Shown: piece by piece, positions 62,901 through 64,000 of the stretch
Position numbering within the stretch: position 1 is the first letter of the stretch
How the letters are laid out: every line of letters begins with the position of its first letter
Assembly: GCA_019448385.1 (NCBI GenBank)
Contig: JAGTXO010000012.1
Coordinates: 332,501-396,500, forward strand
DNA: 64,000 nucleotides
Reading direction: 5' to 3'
From: Diacronema lutheri
Taxonomy: Eukaryota > Haptophyta > Pavlovophyceae > Pavlovales > Pavlovaceae
The notes under the pieces: generated by a model
Databases searched by the model: none
What the model saw: the letters and a program-made list of their open reading frames with translations, nothing else
Told to the model about the DNA's origin: nothing
Program-made: the position numbers and the translations under genes

Positions 62901-64000
62901 CGCGAGCGCGCGCTCGAGGCGGCGATGATTATGCAAGAGCTGTCGCGCGGACTCAGCAGCTGCGCCACGTTGCGCGCCATCTCTCTCCGCTCCGCGCTGC
63001 TCGGCGATGCGGGCGCGATCGCCATTGCTCGCGCGCTCCGGCGCGCGCCGGCGATTGTTCGCCTCGACGTGAGTGGCTGCGCGATCGGCGACGAGGGCAT
63101 GGAGGCAATCGCGACGCTCGTCGGCGGGTTCGACGTGGCCGCCGAGCTCGACCCGGAAACGCAAAACTCGGCCGCGCGAGCCGCCGCGCGTCTCGCGTTG
63201 GCGCGCACCGGCGGCGACGGCCCACCGCCGAGGGGTGCGTCCGTGCGCCCTGACGCCACGCCGGGCGCGCGGCTGGTCGAGTCGCGTTCCGGACTCATCG
63301 CGCATCCCGGACTCACCGCGCTCGATGTGTCGTGCAACGCGCACTCACTCGCCGGCGCGCTTGCGCTCGTCAATGCGATCGCGCGCGACCGCGACCGCTC
63401 CACGGCCGAGCTCACGGTGGCAGCGCGAGCGCACTGGCTCGACAACTTCGCCGCCGCCGACGTGCCCGCGGCGGACGTGGGCGGCATGCCCGCCGCCAAC
63501 GCGGACGCGGGCGCGGGTGCGGGCGGGCATGGCACGGTCGCGTCCGATATGCCGACGGGGCGTCGCACGGCCGCTCGTTCGCCCGACCCGCTCGAACCTG
63601 GGCCCGAACGGACGGGCCCACGCCTTGCCGAGCTGCGCTGGCGCGCGCGCGTGCTCGGCGAGCGCGCGGGCGCGCGCGCTGCGCGCCGAGGCGCCTCTTC
63701 GTCCGTGCTACCGCGCGATCGCGCGCTGCTCGCTGCTGCGCTCGGCCGCGCGCTCGCCGGGCACAGCGCGCTCTTCCTCCTCGACCTGTCCGGCTTGATC
63801 GAGGTGGACGTCGCCGACCTGCCCGATGACGCCGACGGCGCACGCGCGCGCGCCGCTGCGCCAGCGGCAGCGGCCGCACCGGTGGCGGGCGGCGAGCGCG
63901 ACGCCGCCACGCTGGCCGTCAAAGGCGCGCCCGCCGAGGTGGGCGCTGCCCCAGTTGCTGCAGCTCGCGCGTCTGTGGCCTCCATCGACGGTGAGGTTGC
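59997..64000 (+). CDS. EF-hand octet / leucine-rich-repeat protein (incomplete at window edge)
   Basis: From the ATG at 59997-59999 the frame stays open for 1,334 codons to the window end, without a stop. The first part holds two tandem copies of a four-EF-hand block. Loops 1-4 (from about residue 64) are DDDHTGRVDARE, DRDGSGAIDAHE, DRDKSGLIEFDE and DADGSGSMSVDE. Loops 5-8 (from about residue 328) are DDDDTGELDVRE, DADGLGSVSLDE, DNDRSNSISASE and DEDSSGQVELSE. Loops 1-6 and 8 look able to bind Ca2+; loop 7 lacks the Gly at position 6. After an acidic Ala/Glu linker and a basic Pro-rich stretch come ribonuclease-inhibitor-type LRR pieces (LRAISLRSALLGDAGAIAIA, IVRLDVSGCAIGDEGMEAIA, LTALDVSCNAHSLAGAL). 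A Ca2+-responsive scaffold is inferred. The start follows the second element-like tail closely. Confidence 0.8.
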   Translation, partial: MFGSGLAERLMAGLAEMADRSGLALSRLLYIQDVMREAMYRLGVGRKGVQGKTLTLDALFRTYDDDHTGRVDARELERAMRSDMGISSDDVTLAEIQALYAALDRDGSGAIDAHELIDFVQITPSAVRAIGHKIVAAAYTSSGVDLDVLLAKADRDKSGLIEFDEFCQFMRVTAKQPPAQMTDVDLRVLFDFLDADGSGSMSVDELSNFLHGEAAVCEGGGASARRARASGARRPAVGQRPQPLALTTQRRAAAAAARGTRRVANWSGSRAHARVTERIRAAAQRSNMPAERLEAVADLMRDAIYRVGVGTSGSGRQTTMRALFRLYDDDDTGELDVRELVRAVRHDMRLSPDDVSYGEIEGLVVALDADGLGSVSLDELLAFIQLTPGAIRKITYKLAAASYDLGGTNLAALFASADNDRSNSISASELLHVIRKRARVSAALLPDGDVRALHRLLDEDSSGQVELSELLEFLAAETRAIGEAEQQDADAAAKADAAAAADDASATDRAPRDDGDDDDERISEGEEEAEEAEVERTPEHILSVPNAQSSGPPGVKPGGALGARPLSVGTSSAGAGHVAAARDSPAKGGGKAHRSLATRGGVTLAAQRASAVRPSSSELEQASRARGAVILGLGATAASVAPLLAQGGAAGVRAFTAPAGAMRVGTINLTKRAPARSKRRPRAPVGPPPLPQPVAMYPPGVTKANLLALHRAMAVDAYIREQVGSPLDGAISELILEIGECALGGLRVSDWLAEPQRFLAQSLLRQRPAERLAQLEGAHLVRAHRLAAQAEARELGTAAPNAPAGAPPCLPRAASPRTSPCVLPDGSFDGRALSRAPGVELDEVVMVARASVLRSAILLPSLGPPAVRTVLGDSPTLSRLSYADDLSGAAIVDGLIDVLASSTTIAAIDALGASLTRADVRQLASAICASRSLVTLALPAARFDARARAARAGAHAQPAGARASRTHERERALEAAMIMQELSRGLSSCATLRAISLRSALLGDAGAIAIARALRRAPAIVRLDVSGCAIGDEGMEAIATLVGGFDVAAELDPETQNSAARAAARLALARTGGDGPPPRGASVRPDATPGARLVESRSGLIAHPGLTALDVSCNAHSLAGALALVNAIARDRDRSTAELTVAARAHWLDNFAAADVPAADVGGMPAANADAGAGAGGHGTVASDMPTGRRTAARSPDPLEPGPERTGPRLAELRWRARVLGERAGARAARRGASSSVLPRDRALLAAALGRALAGHSALFLLDLSGLIEVDVADLPDDADGARARAAAPAAAAAPVAGGERDAATLAVKGAPAEVGAAPVAAARASVASIDGEV

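Noticed and set aside
63073-63985. Open frames on both strands near the right edge
   Set aside because: Shadows of the EF-hand/LRR frame that enters from 59997 and has no stop in the window.

Overview
This window is nuclear DNA of a GC-rich, unicellular, probably photosynthetic eukaryote. The genes are unmistakably eukaryotic: kinesin, ADA3, ICMT, ALG5, ZNHIT2, a NIPA-type zinc finger, bromodomain and RGS proteins. Many are interrupted by short GT-AG introns (about 80-210 nt, with one of 575 nt). The introns are mostly CG-dinucleotide runs and their donors usually read GTGCG. One small protein has a signal-peptide-plus-transit-like leader, as expected for a complex (secondary) plastid. A haptophyte of the Pavlova/Diacronema or Prymnesium kind fits best by inference; a pelagophyte-like stramenopile cannot be excluded.

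Layout. 1-2313: GC-rich low-complexity DNA with a diverged 234/243-bp direct repeat and no gene I can support. 2314-4926: two minus-strand genes, a phosducin-like/TXNDC9-type protein and a WHIM-bromodomain protein, separated by a C32 tract inside an inverted repeat. 5132-9092: a glycosyltransferase, a sulfotransferase (convergent, stops 16 bp apart) and myo-inositol oxygenase. 9577-11502: a nucleotide-sugar transporter with about 400 bp of pure GA repeat in one intron. 11586-19557: ADA3, a PH-alpha/beta-hydrolase fusion, a C3HC/NIPA zinc finger protein, a tail-anchored protein with a KEN box, and ICMT. 19596-28241: a single-exon 2,881-residue alpha-2-macroglobulin-like surface protein. 28528-30683: ALG5 and ZNHIT2, with start codons 31 bp apart. 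30819-46369: a 5,016-residue RGS-LOV protein. 46812-49793: a putative plastid UVR-motif protein and a sodium:solute symporter with a 17-nt microexon. 50003-57302: a kinesin with ARM repeats, calpain-type beta-sandwich domains and a C-terminal CaaX box. 57423-59996: gene fragments, a 189-bp minisatellite and duplicated element-like tails. 59997-64000: an EF-hand/leucine-rich-repeat protein that runs off the right edge.

The outstanding locus is the RGS-LOV giant. It carries ten LOV flavin domains, each preceded by an RGS-like helical segment. The LOV domains alternate between two sequence types, A and B, giving five A-B pairs. The alternation tracks chemistry: B-type modules 2, 4, 6 and 8 keep the signalling Gln of strand I-beta, whereas A-type modules 1, 3, 7 and 9 have Leu there (A-type module 5 keeps Gln; module 10 has Asn). 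Module 7 has Met in place of the adduct-forming Cys. A long coiled coil precedes the array and an acidic tail follows it. This looks like a large blue-light-sensing G-protein-regulatory scaffold. A neighbouring coincidence is an ICMT gene (CaaX-protein processing) on the same segment as a CaaX-ended kinesin.

Gene packing is dense: several divergent pairs have start codons 31-83 bp apart, and convergent pairs have stops 16-135 bp apart. No tRNA, rRNA, CRISPR array, intact transposase or reverse transcriptase was recognised. Exon coordinates were derived by hand from GT/AG sites, reading-frame phase and family motifs; every spliced model below keeps frame throughout.
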